In this document: positions 1 to 12,489 of the stretch, piece by piece
Numbering within the stretch: position 1 is the first letter of the stretch
Layout of the letters: each line of letters opens with the position of its first letter
Origin: Paramacrobiotus metropolitanus
Taxonomy: Eukaryota; Tardigrada; Eutardigrada; Parachela; Macrobiotidae
Direction of reading: 5' to 3'
NCBI RefSeq assembly: GCF_019649055.1
Contig: NW_026570255.1
Location: forward strand, 372,001-436,000
Length of the DNA: 64,000 bases
The notes under the pieces: model-generated
Told to the model about the DNA's origin: nothing
Databases searched by the model: none
What the model saw: only the letters and a program-made list of their open reading frames with translations
Position numbers and translations under genes: made by a program

Positions 1-548
1 GTGATTTTTCAGCTGACTAAAAAGGTCTACACTTGAAAGGTAATGCCGGTAATAGTTACTGTGTTGTCGAGTCAGCTTGGCACCTTTTTTTACAGTGAGT
101 CGTATCCGCTTAGCGTGTAACTCACTGTAAAAAAAGGTGCCAAGTTGACTCGACAACACAGTAACATAACTTATTTTTGGATAATTCCGTGACGACATCA
201 GTATAAAGAAACGGTCGAAACGGTTTCCCCTTTCTGTGTACATAATGTGGTGGTGACCGGCGCACCAGCACCATCGTTTTCATTAGGTTTGAGCATGCCG
301 TACACAACAATGGTGGATGCGTGCATTAATTAGCAAAGGTCACCATGCATCTCAGCATCTGTGTTATTTATGGGGCTAACCGACGAACAGACATCACAAT
401 TTCCTTTAACGCTGAACATAGAGGTTTGCTACATCTCAGTCGATATATTACTACAACAGTGACAATTACATGTTGCGCTATTTGGAAACATCTGGCGATC
501 GGATAAGTGATTTAAAGCATCATCTGTTCTAGTGCGCATTGTTTGTAG
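1..548. other. upstream flank of the F-box gene, no gene recognised
   Basis: No convincing coding exon was found. The stretch contains the long hairpin listed separately and otherwise unremarkable A+T-leaning sequence. The first exon and promoter of the F-box gene may lie here. An ATG at about 470 opens a short frame, but it stops before the first recognisable exon, so I could not place the true start. Confidence 0.4.
55..165. repeat. 46-bp inverted repeat with 19-bp loop
   Basis: Bases 55-100 are the reverse complement of 120-165 with a single mismatch, which would be a G-U pair in RNA. The loop is 101-119. The arms include a run of seven T on one side and seven A on the other. It could be the core of a small foldback element or a structured RNA. 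I see no target duplication and no partner copy elsewhere in the window. Confidence 0.85.
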
Positions 549-3065
549 AATTGGAGGATCTTGTGGCAGTCGAAGTCCTGAGACAGACAAAGTCTGGGCT
601 GTTTAAATGGCAACCGGCCACTGCGTGCTTAGTTAAGTCGCGCCGAGTTGGGAAGCCGAATTCAATAACTATCAGGTGGCCTGGCGGGGACGCCGAGGCG
701 GTTGCGGCTGATTTCGTGAGGCCCTCTATGTACAGGCTTTCGATAGCCTGTCGATTACATGAAGAGGCCATGCTGGGCTGTCTGCAGGATATTTCAGAAT
801 TCTACGTAAGTAGTCGGCGCTTCGTTTATGCGATTGGTATTAACTTCAAATCGGATGTTGTAGTCTAATTCTGTCCTACATTCTGCCACTGTCGATGACC
901 CGAAGGAAAACAAAGGCTGTATTTTGCGAGACGGCAGCCTAATTTCGCTTCCACACCAAGTCCTGCCGAAGGTGTCACATCCCGAGGATGGCATGAACCT
1001 GAAGAATCTGCTAGAAGAGATCGTGTCAAGAATCTTTGATTGTCTTCCTCTTTATGACCAGTGTCAGCTGCGAAGCGTGTGTTACAGTTGGAACAACCTC
1101 ATTTTGACGACAGCAGCCCATAATATACTTCACATATTCTACCTCAATCATAGCGCACGGTTGCCCTCCGCGGGAAGACAATATCTCGAACGCATTGGCC
1201 ATCAGTGTACCAGTCAATGCGTGATGGGCGTCATCGGTACACCGCTGGACAGTGGTGTTTCGCGCTCGGCGTTGCCTGAACGGCTCGGACTAAGCGCAGA
1301 TTTTCCAGGAAATCTTATCCTGAAAAATATTTGGCTTATTTACGAACCTAACCGGGAAGATTTTATACCGTCTTTGCAGAATGATATCAACTCGCTTGTG
1401 GCGCATCATAAAGCAGTGAAGATCAAAAGTTTAACTTTTGAAGTTATTCACTCAGTTCCGGAAGTGACCCTTCCCGCCATCATCCGTATCACTGATGGGC
1501 AGTGCTATGCAGACTTGGGCCGCCAACGACATCTCCGCTTTCCGCCCGCCCCGCTCTTGCTAAAAATTTTCCGCCCCGGTCCGCCCCGCCGTAACAAAAA
1601 AATTTCCCACTTCCGCCCGCCATATTTTGATTTACCGCCACCCGCCCGCCAAAATTGTGAAAAAAATTTTCAGTGCTTTTCATTTTTGAATTTTTTTCCG
1701 TTTGTTCTTTTTCAGAAATGTCTGTTCAAAGACCACACCAGTTGCCAATTTTCGCGCGAAGCGCGAAGCCAGCAACCAATTTCGCCGCAAAAACCGTTAG
1801 AAATTCTATAAAAAATAGTGAAAATATTTCAGTAAATGATGTTAACTTTTATTTTATGCTTGATCTCCGCCCGCCTTTAAAATAATCCCGCTTCCGCCGC
1901 TCACACTTTTTTCCTCCCCGCCCCGTCTCTCCAAACTCAAAACTTCCGCCCGCTCCCGCCCTCCAAAAAAGCGGGGAGGGGCGGGAATGGCGGAGAATTT
2001 TCCCGCTCCGCAAAAAGGCGGCCCAAGTCTGGTGCTATGCACCTCTGAAAGTTGACCAACTGTGGGAAAAGATTGAACAGGGATGTCCGGAGCTATGCAA
2101 TAAGCAAAAGTACCTTGTACACATGGCACTAAACACGTGCAGGAATAAACCGATCCTATGCGACAAATTTGTTCGAGTAAGAATGCATGCTACAGTTTGT
2201 GGTTCATGTAGGTAGAGCCCAGTGACCCTCTTATTGTACTATCGTTCACGCACCTTGTTTTGGCAATAATTGAATTTTAACATTTTAGTCGTAGCTGATG
2301 TGCAGTTTATGTAGTGTATGTTTAACGTATGTTTATGTAGTGCATGTGCGTTCCGCTTTGCAGATCTTGGCACACCGACAAGCGAGTGATCCTCGCTCTT
2401 ATACCACATATTTGAAACACCTGCACCCGGAAAGTGACGATCCTATTTATGTCAACCGCCTCACACGACTGGTGCAGTATCTGCTGTATTGCACAGCGTG
2501 CGGCAGTTCCGTAGACTGCCGCATACTCCGCCTGGAGGGGTAAGAAACCGAAACTCACTGCGATTATAATGCGGCTCCAGCACCTCAAGACTGTGAGCGT
2601 TTTACGATTTTTCTGTTGTCTGTGCGTGTTGCGTCGTTATGGTTGTTGAAAACTTTGTCTGTAATACTCGTATCGATCTCTATGCAGTTTCTGTAGTACT
2701 TCCTTAGGTTAGCAGCGCGTATAAACCTACATCTGAATAACGATTTTTAACGCGTTATCTTTCAACCCGAGCAAAAAACTAGGCTGGTTGCTTTTACCAA
2801 GTTTAAAGCTTGGATGACGATTACAGTACTAGCGTCTTAAATTTGGAAGATCATGCAATATCAATCGTACTATCTCAAATTGTTTAGCTCTGCTTACAGT
2901 TTATGTTGCCGCACCTGTTTTCGTGTCTACGAAATTCGCCGAATGTCTAGTAAAATTAGCAGTTTGGAAGAGCTGACTAGCTTTACGCTGCGGACAAACT
3001 CATTTGATCGCACTTTTCAAACTGAACAACTTAGAAATCATTACAGTAAGGAAATTCTGTCATGA
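549..3065 (+). CDS. F-box protein, four exons, exon 2 interrupted by a hAT-type MITE
   Basis: F-box proteins are usually substrate adaptors of SCF ubiquitin ligases, binding Skp1 through the F-box. Proposed exons are about 549-805, 906-2175 (minus the insertion and one target copy), 2364-2539 and 2900-3065, with GT-AG borders and matching phases; introns are 100, 188 and 360 bp. Exon 1 looks like a Tudor/Agenet-type fold (KWQPA then ITIRWPGG), which is inference. The F-box is at about 1002-1105 (EEIVSRIFDCLPL, then QLRSVCYSWNNL). With the MITE at 1510-2031 and one target copy removed, the frame runs on without a stop to the donor at 2176. Alternatively exon 3 ends at TAA 2541-2543; the donor GGG|GTAAGA at 2540 argues for splicing on to exon 4. 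The start codon was not identified. As it stands the gene is probably disrupted unless the MITE is spliced out or the allele is heterozygous. Confidence 0.65.
1510..2031. mobile_element. hAT-type MITE inserted in F-box exon 2
   Basis: This 522-bp element begins CAGACTTGGGCCGCC (1510-1524) and ends with the exact reverse complement (2017-2031). It is flanked by the 8-bp direct repeat GTGCTATG at 1502-1509 and 2032-2039. Perfect 15-bp terminal inverted repeats starting CAG plus an 8-bp target duplication are the hallmark of the hAT superfamily. The interior is C-rich on the + strand with repeated CCGCCCGCC-like words and has no transposase, so it is non-autonomous. The perfect repeats and target duplication suggest a recent insertion. 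Confidence 0.88.
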
Positions 3066-6000
3066 AGACGGATATGCAGCCGAGAAAGACGAAAGCAGAG
3101 CTAAGGTAGTTATACCGGATCAGGGTACTTTTATAAGGACGTTTTTACAGTCAGCTTTCCATCATTCTGAATGTCATGAAGCTATAAAAGGTCACATTAA
3201 TATATGCACCGTGTGAAGCTTTAAAAACCCCAAAACGCAACAGCGTTTTACCGTTGGATTATTTCGCTGGTTTTTTTAAGAAAACTTGATGTAGATTTTT
3301 AAATAACCACCTGACAAACCCAACCCGTTGTTTGAACAACGGCTGCCGCTTTTCGAAGTTGTCATCCGCCGCCCAGTCTTCACAAACTGAAGATGAGTTG
3401 TAGTTGCATTACATTAGTGCCCAGCTACACACGGATCCGGTCCCCTCATCTAGGAAACGGTTTCTTTGTTGACGACCACGCTGGAAGAATCCTTCCGGTG
3501 CACAGGCGGTGTCTTTCGGGATCCATGCAGCCGACCACCGGCGCCATCCTCCGTATCCGTAGCCGGCGCTTCCGTCACTCGCGAATTACGCTCGTCTTTC
3601 CGTTTCCGGTTATCATCTCTCTGCGCTGGATATCTCTGTAGGCACCCAAATAATTTGTTTAAAACTCTGCACAATCTGGCCGTTATCAGCAACACCGTAC
3701 TGATCCATCGTATCGGCAAGTTGACCCGAGCCGATTAAACTGGAACGAGTGATCGTTTTCAACCACCGTTTGCTGTGCCAATCCAGGCAATTCTGTGGAT
3801 TGCGCGGCCAGCAGCAGGTGATTGACGTTACTGACCGGTTTCGCCAAAACCAAACATGTTTGTCGCTTCATACGGTGCTGAAGCTCACTAATCACTATAG
3901 CCGATTTCCCGTAGAATTCTCTTTAATGCAATTGAACTTCCAGTAGTGGAGTGCAATTCTAGAGTTTAAAACAGTCGATAGCAGTTGTGAATTTGGCTGT
4001 CAGGCCGTTATGCACTTAGAAATCCATAACCGCAGCTAAACGTTGGCGTATCACATTAATTGCTCCCATGCTCTCCAGCAAACGTTTGAACTCCAAGCCA
4101 TCTGAACTGAACGCCGCTGGCAGGCTACGCGCGCCCAGGACGGAGTGGCCTCCGTTAGGAGTTGCCGTTGGTCGGTTTCTTCTTAATCCTGCGGTCAGAA
4201 TCTAACTAAAGGGAAGAAGCGCGCGTTGCCGCTTCTTGCCACCTCGTCCTCCAGCTAATCCAGCGCCATGGAACCGAGCAACAGCGCGCTCGACTCTTCC
4301 GCTACACTCGACAGACGGACTGCTGGTAAGTTCCACCGAATCAGGACTGATAACGCGCGTTATCTGTCGGTGCGTTGACGCAGTAATTATTATTATCCAA
4401 CCAGAGAGGCCAAAAACAGAAGAAGGAAAAATATCGCACTTAGGCTACGCCCTGTTATTTGGCAATAACGCGGCCATATAAATCTGTTAGGAATAATGGA
4501 ATGTGGCAGTGCAACAACTCGCACCACTCTAGCCGTAACCAGCGATTCGTAGTCGTAACTGTTAAATCCTGCTCCGCTTTGCTTTTCCGGCCTGTACCAC
4601 GAACCGCGACTACCTCCGGCGTTGGCAGCGCTCCGGATGATCGGATCCACCATCTGTTAACGCCATACGTACTACACATCCCGATTATTTTGTAATCCTG
4701 GCCTCCGCTGGCTGATCAGACAACGGAGCTTCAGCCATCACCAACAGCAACGGAGGACATTAACGTCATAAGGCCCGCTGGCATCAGCAAGGCCGGCCAC
4801 GTCCGCCGGTGCGCGGCAGTATATCGCTGATAAACATAGATGTACCGTATATTGCTTTATGCGGCTCGGCAATCACGGTGTTGGATAAGTGGGATTTCTC
4901 AAAGGTGAACTTGGACTTTGACTTCGTAAATTGGACTTCCCAACCAGGACTTCAACGTTTCATAAGTTTTCTTCTGTTTACTATTTATTCTCATGTTTTT
5001 CTTTGGCTTCCCTGTGTTTGTTTTCTTAGATAACATTAGAAAAAATAGGAAACTTTCAAAGTCCAAGTCCAAGTCGAGAATTCCAAGTTAAAAAGTCCAA
5101 GGCTTAGTGCGAGGATGGAGCTAATATAAAAGATTAAGACAAAAATCAGCGAGAATAAGGGATTACGCGCCCGGTTCTCGCAAGGTCACCCGCTCCCACA
5201 ACTGGCCGTAGGATCCCAACTGGGCGCATGATCCCAGCTACCGGAATCCCCACGCTAGAAGCGGCTGGCTCCGGCTCTTGGCAACGGTTCCGCTCACTGG
5301 GATGTAGTAGGTATAAGAGTAAAGATAGTACGGTATTGGTAGAAACAGATCTTTTTGGAAACAGATCCCATAATTTCCGTTCGGTAGCAAACAGTCTAAA
5401 TCTTTGATGCCTGGAATATCGGTATTCCGGTAGGGTAAATGTTGTTGAAATTCGGCCTTTTCAGAATAACTACATGCATTTCTGAAAGCAGTCATCCGAT
5501 TCCGAATCGAAGATCTTATAATTAATGTAATCGCATTTGGAGAAGATCGACGCATAATGCGACTTTGGATTTGGTACAATACCTACAAAATCATTAATCA
5601 AGAAAAGAGCAGTAAATGCAGTACCCGGTAGGTTGTAATTAGATAACACTGCAACCTTTTTGGAGGAGCTCCCAGAGCTTCTCTTTTAGAGAAGCTCTGG
5701 GAACCTCTCCCAAAGGTGACTTGCTGTCCATCAAAACTCCAGGAAAAAATCAACTGTGGCCCATCAATCACGACAACAGCAGCGGATAACCAAAACGCCA
5801 CAGCGAAAACCGGCTGTCCTTCTCGCCATCCTTCAGCTGCAATATATTTCACACCGATTCAACCGCGTCGGTTGTAATTATGTATATTATTGTATATGCA
5901 TGTAATGCACACGTCAAAGGAGATGAATATGGTAGTTGTAGCCTTTACCATCCCAATCTGGCACAATGAACACCTCTGAGCCAAATTGGAATGACCAAAG

Positions 6001-6100
6001 CCAATGACAAGGGAAACCCAAATTAAAATTAACGGTCCATGTGAACGATACCATGAAATTGAGAATGATAAGATCAACTCAACCGCTACACTTGTGACAC
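3066..6100. other. no gene recognised
   Basis: Several short open frames occur here (for example minus-strand frames at 3450-3719 and 3686-3895), but none shows a family motif, and they lack supported splice sites. A 14-bp perfect hairpin sits at 5671-5701. At 4880-5105 there are inverted CTTGGACTT-rich stretches that resemble the interior of the hAT-type MITE at 11.6 kb and may be an old relative. The rest is unexplained. Confidence 0.35.
5671..5701. repeat. perfect 14-bp hairpin
   Basis: CCCAGAGCTTCTCT at 5671-5684 is followed by a TTT loop and its exact reverse complement at 5688-5701. Partial complementarity continues outward (GGAGG at 5662 against CCTCTCC at 5704). Function is unknown. 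Confidence 0.75.
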
Positions 6101-6149
6101 GTTATACAAGCAATAAGAAGTTTTATTGGCAAGGACAACACGCTGAGCA

Positions 6150-6600
6150 CTCAGTTTGTTACAGTTCATCTCTAAAATTAATTATTGTGGCCGCATTGTT
6201 TTGGATGCATCACAAGCACGATCTCAGGAAGATAAACAAGCTGAACTTTCAATCAAAATAAATCTAGCTACCCTTAAGATGCCAACAGTGAACTGTTCTT
6301 GTTTGTCGCGGGAAGAGAAAGAGAGATTTTTCATCAGAGACAAGCCGTGATTCGTGGTTAACTGTTCCATCCCACGATTTTTCGCAAAGATAGCGATGTT
6401 TACCGGATTTACCCGTACACTCGCAATTCCTAATTTACCGGTACCATTTCAGGTTAGCTACCATTTAATCAAGTGCATTGCGGGACTGTGTTGCCGCGCG
6501 TGCGTCATTCCCTTTGGAACACGCTGAGAAGACTAGGATAGTCAACTCGGTTATTGGAAGCTATTGATCCAGGTGTCGGTCTGATGGAAGGAGCAAAATC
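6150..6600 (+). repeat. dispersed repeat family R1, copy A (truncated)
   Basis: This stretch aligns by eye with 7,740-8,300, 10,280-10,800 and 13,270-13,740. Shared landmarks are GCGATGTTTACC, AATTTACCGGT, TTTCAGG and the GTGTTGCC block. It stops at GGAGCAAAATC, exactly where a TTAA-flanked MITE begins, so the MITE inserted into this copy or truncated it. Confidence 0.65.
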
Positions 6601-6604
6601 TTAA

Positions 6605-6993
6605 GGAAAGTGGCCTGGTACCAAAGTCGTGTACATGCACGAAATCTTTCACTTTCGCGCACTCCCAAACCCTTTTTTCTTTTGTTTTATGACATTTTGT
6701 AGCCAGATGATTTGTATACACAGCCGAGAAAACCGTTTGTGCGCGCAACATCCGGTTCGGGAGTTATGGCTCTTAGAAAATTCCAAAATGGTCAAATGCA
6801 TTTAGGTGTACCAAAAGTCTCATTATGGACCGAACTCCTTCAAATTTTGCAAGTAAATGCACATAACCACGAAGAATGTTTTCTCACCGATCCAGAGTTC
6901 CATAATTTTTTCAAAATTTAAAATGAATTTCAAAAAATTTGAAAAAAATGGAGTTCTGGATCGCTGTAAAAACATTCTTCGTGGTTATGTGCA
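6605..6993. mobile_element. TTAA palindromic MITE P1, left arm and centre
   Basis: TTAA at 6601-6604 precedes GGAAAGTGGCC. The sequence then follows the same path as P2: CTTTCGCGCACTCCCAAACCC, a GCGCGCAACATCCGGTTCGG block and AGGTGTACCAAAAGTCTCATTA. A central inverted stretch (CACATAACCACGAAGAATG against its reverse complement at about 6,975) follows, then homology ends. The right arm is missing. There is no transposase. Confidence 0.75.
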
Positions 6994-6994
6994 A

Positions 6995-8660
6995 CGGGTG
7001 TGATATAGATAAAATCCGTTCTCCACATTTTATTATTATTATATAGACCGGCTTTTGCTTCATTGTGGCAACACTAAATATTTTTTCCAGGTGAAAATAT
7101 CAGAGTGCACTCTGGTACTTCCACCCTTGAAGAATTTTCTGTCCTACCTGTACAATCCATACATTTATAAAAAGTATAGGTTCGGCATACCACCTTTCAT
7201 ACCAAAGTTGATTTCGCAAGCCACCAGTTATTTTGTTCTGACCATTACATCAGTATGACATCAGTATGCGTTTGTATGGAGTACATAATACGTGGCGCGT
7301 GCTCACTCAGTGAGAACGGACGAACCCGGCACCGCCGAAAGAATACCCCTTCAGGTACTGCTTACTGAATCTCTAGAAGTATTCCTTTAACGGTAATCGG
7401 TCTGTGACTAGAATCCCACTGGCGATGGTTGTCCTTCTTGCACCAGCTAAAACCTAAAAAATTTAAGATATATGTACGTAGAACAAGCAAAAAAAAATTA
7501 AATTTCGTAGATGTTCAGCCGCCTGTACCTGATCAGGATGGCTAAAACGCAGAACCGCTCTTAATCAGTAGGCAGCGGGGCGTGGCATGCAATGATGCAA
7601 TAGGTTCTCCACACTGCTTTCTGGCGCAACCGAAGGTTTTCTTTTACGATTAAAATGCAATATTTTTATATGAAAAAACCATGTTATATTACCTATTAAA
7701 TATATATTTAAAGAAATGAAGTAATTATAAGTGCAGGTTATTTAGGCAATTACCAACTGAACTTACGAGGATAAAACGCTAAGCATTGAGTGGGTTGACG
7801 GCTTACCTTTGCAATTAAAAATCGTGGCCGCAGTGTTATGAGCGCATCACATCATGATTCACATGATGAACTTTCAATCCGATTAGACATTAAATCCATG
7901 AAATACCACAGGTGAATCTTGTTGATCACGCGAAGACGAAGGGTGTTTAATTATAGACATGCCGAGATTTGCGGCTAACTGATCCATCCCACAATTTTCC
8001 CGAAAGAGAGCGATGTTTACCGGATTTACCTGCATACTTGCTATTATTAATTTACCGGTGCCCTTTCAGGACAGCCACCGTTCAATCCAGTGGAGTGCAG
8101 GATTGCGTTGCCATGCGTGCGTCAGTCCCTCTGGAACGTGCCGAGAAGACGAGGAGTAGTCGACTCGGTTATTGGACGCTAGTGTTCCCGCTGTCGCTAG
8201 GATGGCAAAATGTTTCTTATCCACACCGGCCCTTGTAACGCAGAACCGTTAGCCTCACACTTTTATTCCTCTTAGCCCTAAACCCGAGCCCCGCATAGCT
8301 GAAATCACTGATAGCGGATACTGTTGGTTGGTGTTATTCCTGTGTGCTGGCTGTCGTGTTCGTGCCAAGGGCAGAATGCTCGTACACTTTTTTGATTATC
8401 TATTTTTTTATGATTTGTAATTATGGATTTTGGGGGAGAATTGCCAGTGTGCAGCAACCGAAGACCTTCAGCGTCTTCGTTGCTACACAGTAGCATTTCT
8501 CCACAAAACTACAACCGTTTTTACCGGCAGAGCGGTGACCAGTGGCTACCGCGGTGTGAAGTGAAAATGTCCTTGTGGTTACTAATCGTTAACTGTTCAC
8601 CGGCCACTGTCGGTGTTAGACGGCCGCTTGCGCATTGGCTTCAATCTTATCAGGTAAACA
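6995..8660 (+). repeat. dispersed repeat family R1, copy B
   Basis: Two blocks match copy C in the same order: 7,060-7,190 matches 10,000-10,110 (AGAGTGCACTCTG core), and 7,620-8,657 matches 10,150-11,190. The last block ends at a CAG|GTAAAC that looks like a splice donor, and copy D has CAG|GTAAAA at the same place. Reading frames are not conserved between copies, so I treat this as repetitive or decayed sequence rather than coding exons. Confidence 0.65.
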
Positions 8661-9890
8661 GTATTTCATTTTACATTGCGAAAATGAGAAGTGACGGTTC
8701 AGGTGCTATGCAACATACATTTTCCGATTGTTGGGGTATCTTCCCGCCATTCTTGATTGAGCTCCATTTCCATAACAGCAGCTGTTTCTTCATCTACTGG
8801 CTTGGAAAGCCAGTCGATATAAAAAAAAGAGTGGTTACATACGAGAGCAAAACCTCTTGAAAGTATACAATTGTCCAGTGACCTTTATGGCAGAGGTACA
8901 GATATCACGTATTCAGCGCGAAATTTTCTCTATGAACTATTCCACTACACTACAGATACGTCTACCACAATGACGAATTCAGCTTCTAACAATTTGGTTT
9001 TAAGATAATTACAAGAGTGCGAAGATAGATTTTAATATTTTATATTAGTATTACACAATTCGGAAATTTGGCATGCATCAGGCATGCCCATTGCATAGAG
9101 AGCGTAAATAGTGTGGCGTAGCACATCGTAGTATGCAGTTAGGCGTTAACCCGTGAATAAGTACTGGCCCTGGTCGTTGTGATCATGCGATTTAAATTGT
9201 GGTACAAACATGTAAATGATGGGAGTAATATTCATTGAATACTAATAATGCAATTACTGAACATGCAGCGCAAACCATTAATCAGATCGAGAAAACGGAG
9301 GTCAGAGAACTGCCATGCTACCGCCATATTAAGGCGACCGGAATATCTACAGGCAGTTCGGTAGTTTTTCGATACCAAGGTTACACGGTGATTTCTTAAT
9401 TCTATGACCGGAAACTGCGTGAAAATTGGAAAAAAAGGAATGGAACGCAATATGCTGCAAGAGGTTGTTGGCCGACCTATCTGCTGAAAAACAGCCAAAG
9501 GCTGTGCTCTTTGAATACAATTTCGCGTTAAACGGGAGTGCTTATCTCATACACTTAGCGCGAGTGACGAACTGATTTGGCTCCAGCGTGGAAGTTTCGT
9601 CGATGTTAAAATTGCCGGGATTTTCTTTGCAGCGTCCTGGCTTACCGGCTAGCGTGTCGCGGAAGCACTAGGCCATCTGGAATCATCCAGACAAATGCAC
9701 AAATGCACGTTGCACCATTCGTAACAATGGCTACATCATGCATGACAATGACAGTTTCTTATCCAGCTTTTCTCATCATAAAGAAAATTCGCCGGTCAAT
9801 CGATAAAGTGAAATTACACTGAGGTTCACTAACTTTTTGGGAGAGCACAAAATAAATCTTCATCAAATAAATTTGCTGCTCAGCGTACCT
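8661..9890. other. no gene recognised
   Basis: A minus-strand open frame of 88 codons at 9232-9498 has no recognisable motif and no duplicate in the window. The rest is A+T-leaning sequence without obvious repeats. Confidence 0.35.
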
Positions 9891-9899
9891 GATGGCTTG

Positions 9900-11200
9900 C
9901 ATTTAACAATAAGGAAAGCCGCGATCCTCATCAAAAGGCAGCGGGCGTGATACAGCATCAGTTCTCCATGTTATTAGTAAGCTCCGCTGTGGCAACACAA
10001 AATATTCTTTCCAGGTGAAAATACCAGAGTGCACTCTGATACTTTCACCCGTAAAAAATTTTCTGTTTCCTTACATCCATAAATTTATAAAAAGGTGAAG
10101 GCTCCGCATACCACTTCAGAACTTCTCATACCACATTTAACTCCGCATACCACAGAAGGTTTTTTTTAGATTAAAATGCGATATTTCAACATAGTTACAT
10201 ATATTTCAAACCATGTTGTATTACCTATTAAAGATTTACACACTTCAAGGAAATGAAGTAATTATAAGTACAGGTTGTTAGGGCAATAACTAATGAAACT
10301 TACGAAGATAAAACGCTATGTACTGAGGGGGTTCCGGCTCACCTCTGCAATTAAAACTCCTGGCCACAGTGTTATGAACGCATCATCATCATGACTATGG
10401 GAACACCACATGATGAACTTTCAGTCCGATTAGATATCAGATTCCTTTGCCCTTATAATACCACCAGCGAGTCTTGTTAATCACGCAAAACGTTTTTTAA
10501 TTATAGACATCCCGAAATCCGCGGCTATTCCATCCCACAATTTTCCCGAAAGAGAGCGATGTTTACCGAATCTACCTACACACTCGCAGTTATTAATTTA
10601 CCGGTGCCCTTTCAGGCCAGCCACCGTTCAATCCAGCGGAGAGCGGGATTGTGTTGCCATGCGTGCGTCAATCCCGCTGGAATGTGCTGAGAAGATGAGG
10701 AGTAGTCGACTCGGTTATTGGACGTTATTGTTCCCGCTGTTGTAGGGATGGAAAGAGCAAAAGTTTTCTTACCCACACCGGCGCTTGTAACGAATAAACA
10801 TTAGCCTCGCAGTTTTATTCCTCTCAGCCCTAAGGCCTAAACCCGAGCCCGGCACTGTCGAAATCACTGATCGCGAATGCCCGTTGGTTGGTGTTATTCC
10901 TGATGTGCTGGCTGTCGTGTTCGTGCCAAGATCAGAATGTTCGTACAATTTTTTTGATTTGTATTTTTTTATGATTTATTATTCTGGATTTTGGGGGAGA
11001 AGTGCCACTGTGCAGCAGCCGAAGAAATCCAGCGTCTTTGTTGCTACACAGTAGCATTTCTCCACAAAACTACAAACTTTTTTCCCGGCAGAGCGGTGAC
11101 CAGTGGCTACCGCAGTGTGAAGTGAAAATGTCCTTGTGGTTACTAACCAATGGTTAGTAACCACAAGAGTAACCATTAACTGTTCACCGGCTAGTTCGGG
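9900..11200 (+). repeat. dispersed repeat family R1, copy C
   Basis: This is the closest relative of copy B over its whole length. Landmarks include GAAATGAAGTAATTATAAGT at about 10,250, the TTTACCGGTGCCCTTTCAGG block near 10,600 and GGATTTTGGGGGAGAA near 10,990. Near its end a 17-bp arm is duplicated in inverted order (11,132-11,166, around CCAATGG), which copies B and D lack. Confidence 0.65.
11132..11166. repeat. 17-bp perfect palindrome inside R1 copy C
   Basis: CTTGTGGTTACTAACCA, one A, then the exact reverse complement. In copies B and D this position is a single non-palindromic segment, so a local inverted duplication happened in copy C. Confidence 0.75.
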
Positions 11201-11620
11201 TAGCGGCCGGCACGGAATCGCAGGATAACCGGAATGAATCGATACTCGTATAGTATCGGCTACGGTGATGTGGATAGTGGGTACGGTAATTGTTAAAGAA
11301 TGTACCAACTCTGCACATACATAGGTACAACATACTACAATATATTCAAATGCTTTTCTCTGAGTTTTTGAAATCAGAAAAAAGACTAGATAGCGCGGAT
11401 TTGAAGACATCACCCGGCATCATGTTTTACAACCAAGGTTGAGGGCGCATTGCAGTGCTGTGCTCCGATTGAGGCCACAAGTAACAATCTACGGCTGGAA
11501 TATTTGACGAAGAGCCTGATTGGCAACCGCTTAATTAGGCCGGAAGATTCTTTTGCAGTTTTATGCGACTTTCGATGTCGTTTCAAGCGACGACACAAGC
11601 GATCGCGAGCCTGCTAGAAC

Positions 11621-12228
11621 TAGGGATGCCGAAAACTTGAGTTAATAACTTGACTTGACTTTCGACTTGGTTTTTACAAAAAGTCAAACTTTTCAGATTA
11701 CTTGGACATCCAAGTTATCTTTTCTGACTTAACTTGGAAGCACAAGTCAAGTTGTTAACTTGAAGTCGACTTCAAGTCGACTTGAAGTCGAATAAAAAGT
11801 AATACGAAAATTTGCGTAAAGGGAAGTTATTAGGCGTCACACACGCGTTCCATGTACTGTTCCAGTCATCCGCCCGGAGCTTTGCCTCCTGGCTGCACAT
11901 ACAGTCTATGCAGCCGTGTGGTCATAATTCACTTCGATGGCGGGAACAGTACATGGAAAGTGTGTTGTACAACACCATTATCAAAACATTTTAAAGATAT
12001 AACGCAGAAAATGTCGGTTTACTTTAAAATTCCTCAAATGTTTTTAAAAACTCGCAAGTCGACTTGAAGCAGAACTTGAGAACTTGGTTTCACAAACCAA
12101 GTCGACTTCGTTGACTTGGTTTGGAAGGATAAGTTCAAGTTAATAACTTGACTTTTCCTACAAGTTTTTTCGATTAACTCAAGTTATTAACTTGATAAGT
12201 CGACTTCGCCAAGTATTTGGCAACCCTA
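11621..12228. mobile_element. hAT-type MITE, 608 bp
   Basis: The element starts TAGGGATGCCGAAAACTTG and ends with the reverse complement of TAGGGTTGCCAAATACTTG. It is flanked by 8-bp direct repeats GCTAGAAC at 11613-11620 and 12229-12236. The interior has many alternating ACTTGAAGTCGACTT-type words in both orientations, giving high self-complementarity, and no transposase. The 8-bp duplication and TAGGG..TGCC ends are typical of hAT-derived MITEs. The inverted repeats are imperfect, so it is older than the insertion in the F-box gene. Confidence 0.85.
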
Positions 12229-12489
12229 GCTAGAACTGAGAAAGGGTTGCACAACGGATCAGCGACTTTGTTGGACCGGATGAAAACGGTCAGGAATGCC
12301 ACACACGTGGAGTAGGTGAACTTTTAAGCGGTATTATACCACATGGGATTGTCGAATGCGGTCTGCAGTATGCGATGTGGAAAACTGATTGTATAACCGT
12401 GATAATACGATCGGTTTTCCACATTACATATAACAGATCTCTGGATGACTGTGGAAACACGGATGGTACTCTTACCAAGTAGAAATTAA

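Noticed and set aside
3393-4695. Overlapping open frames that might be exons of a gene
   Set aside because: No splice sites with matching phase and no recognisable residues. They occur on both strands at similar lengths.
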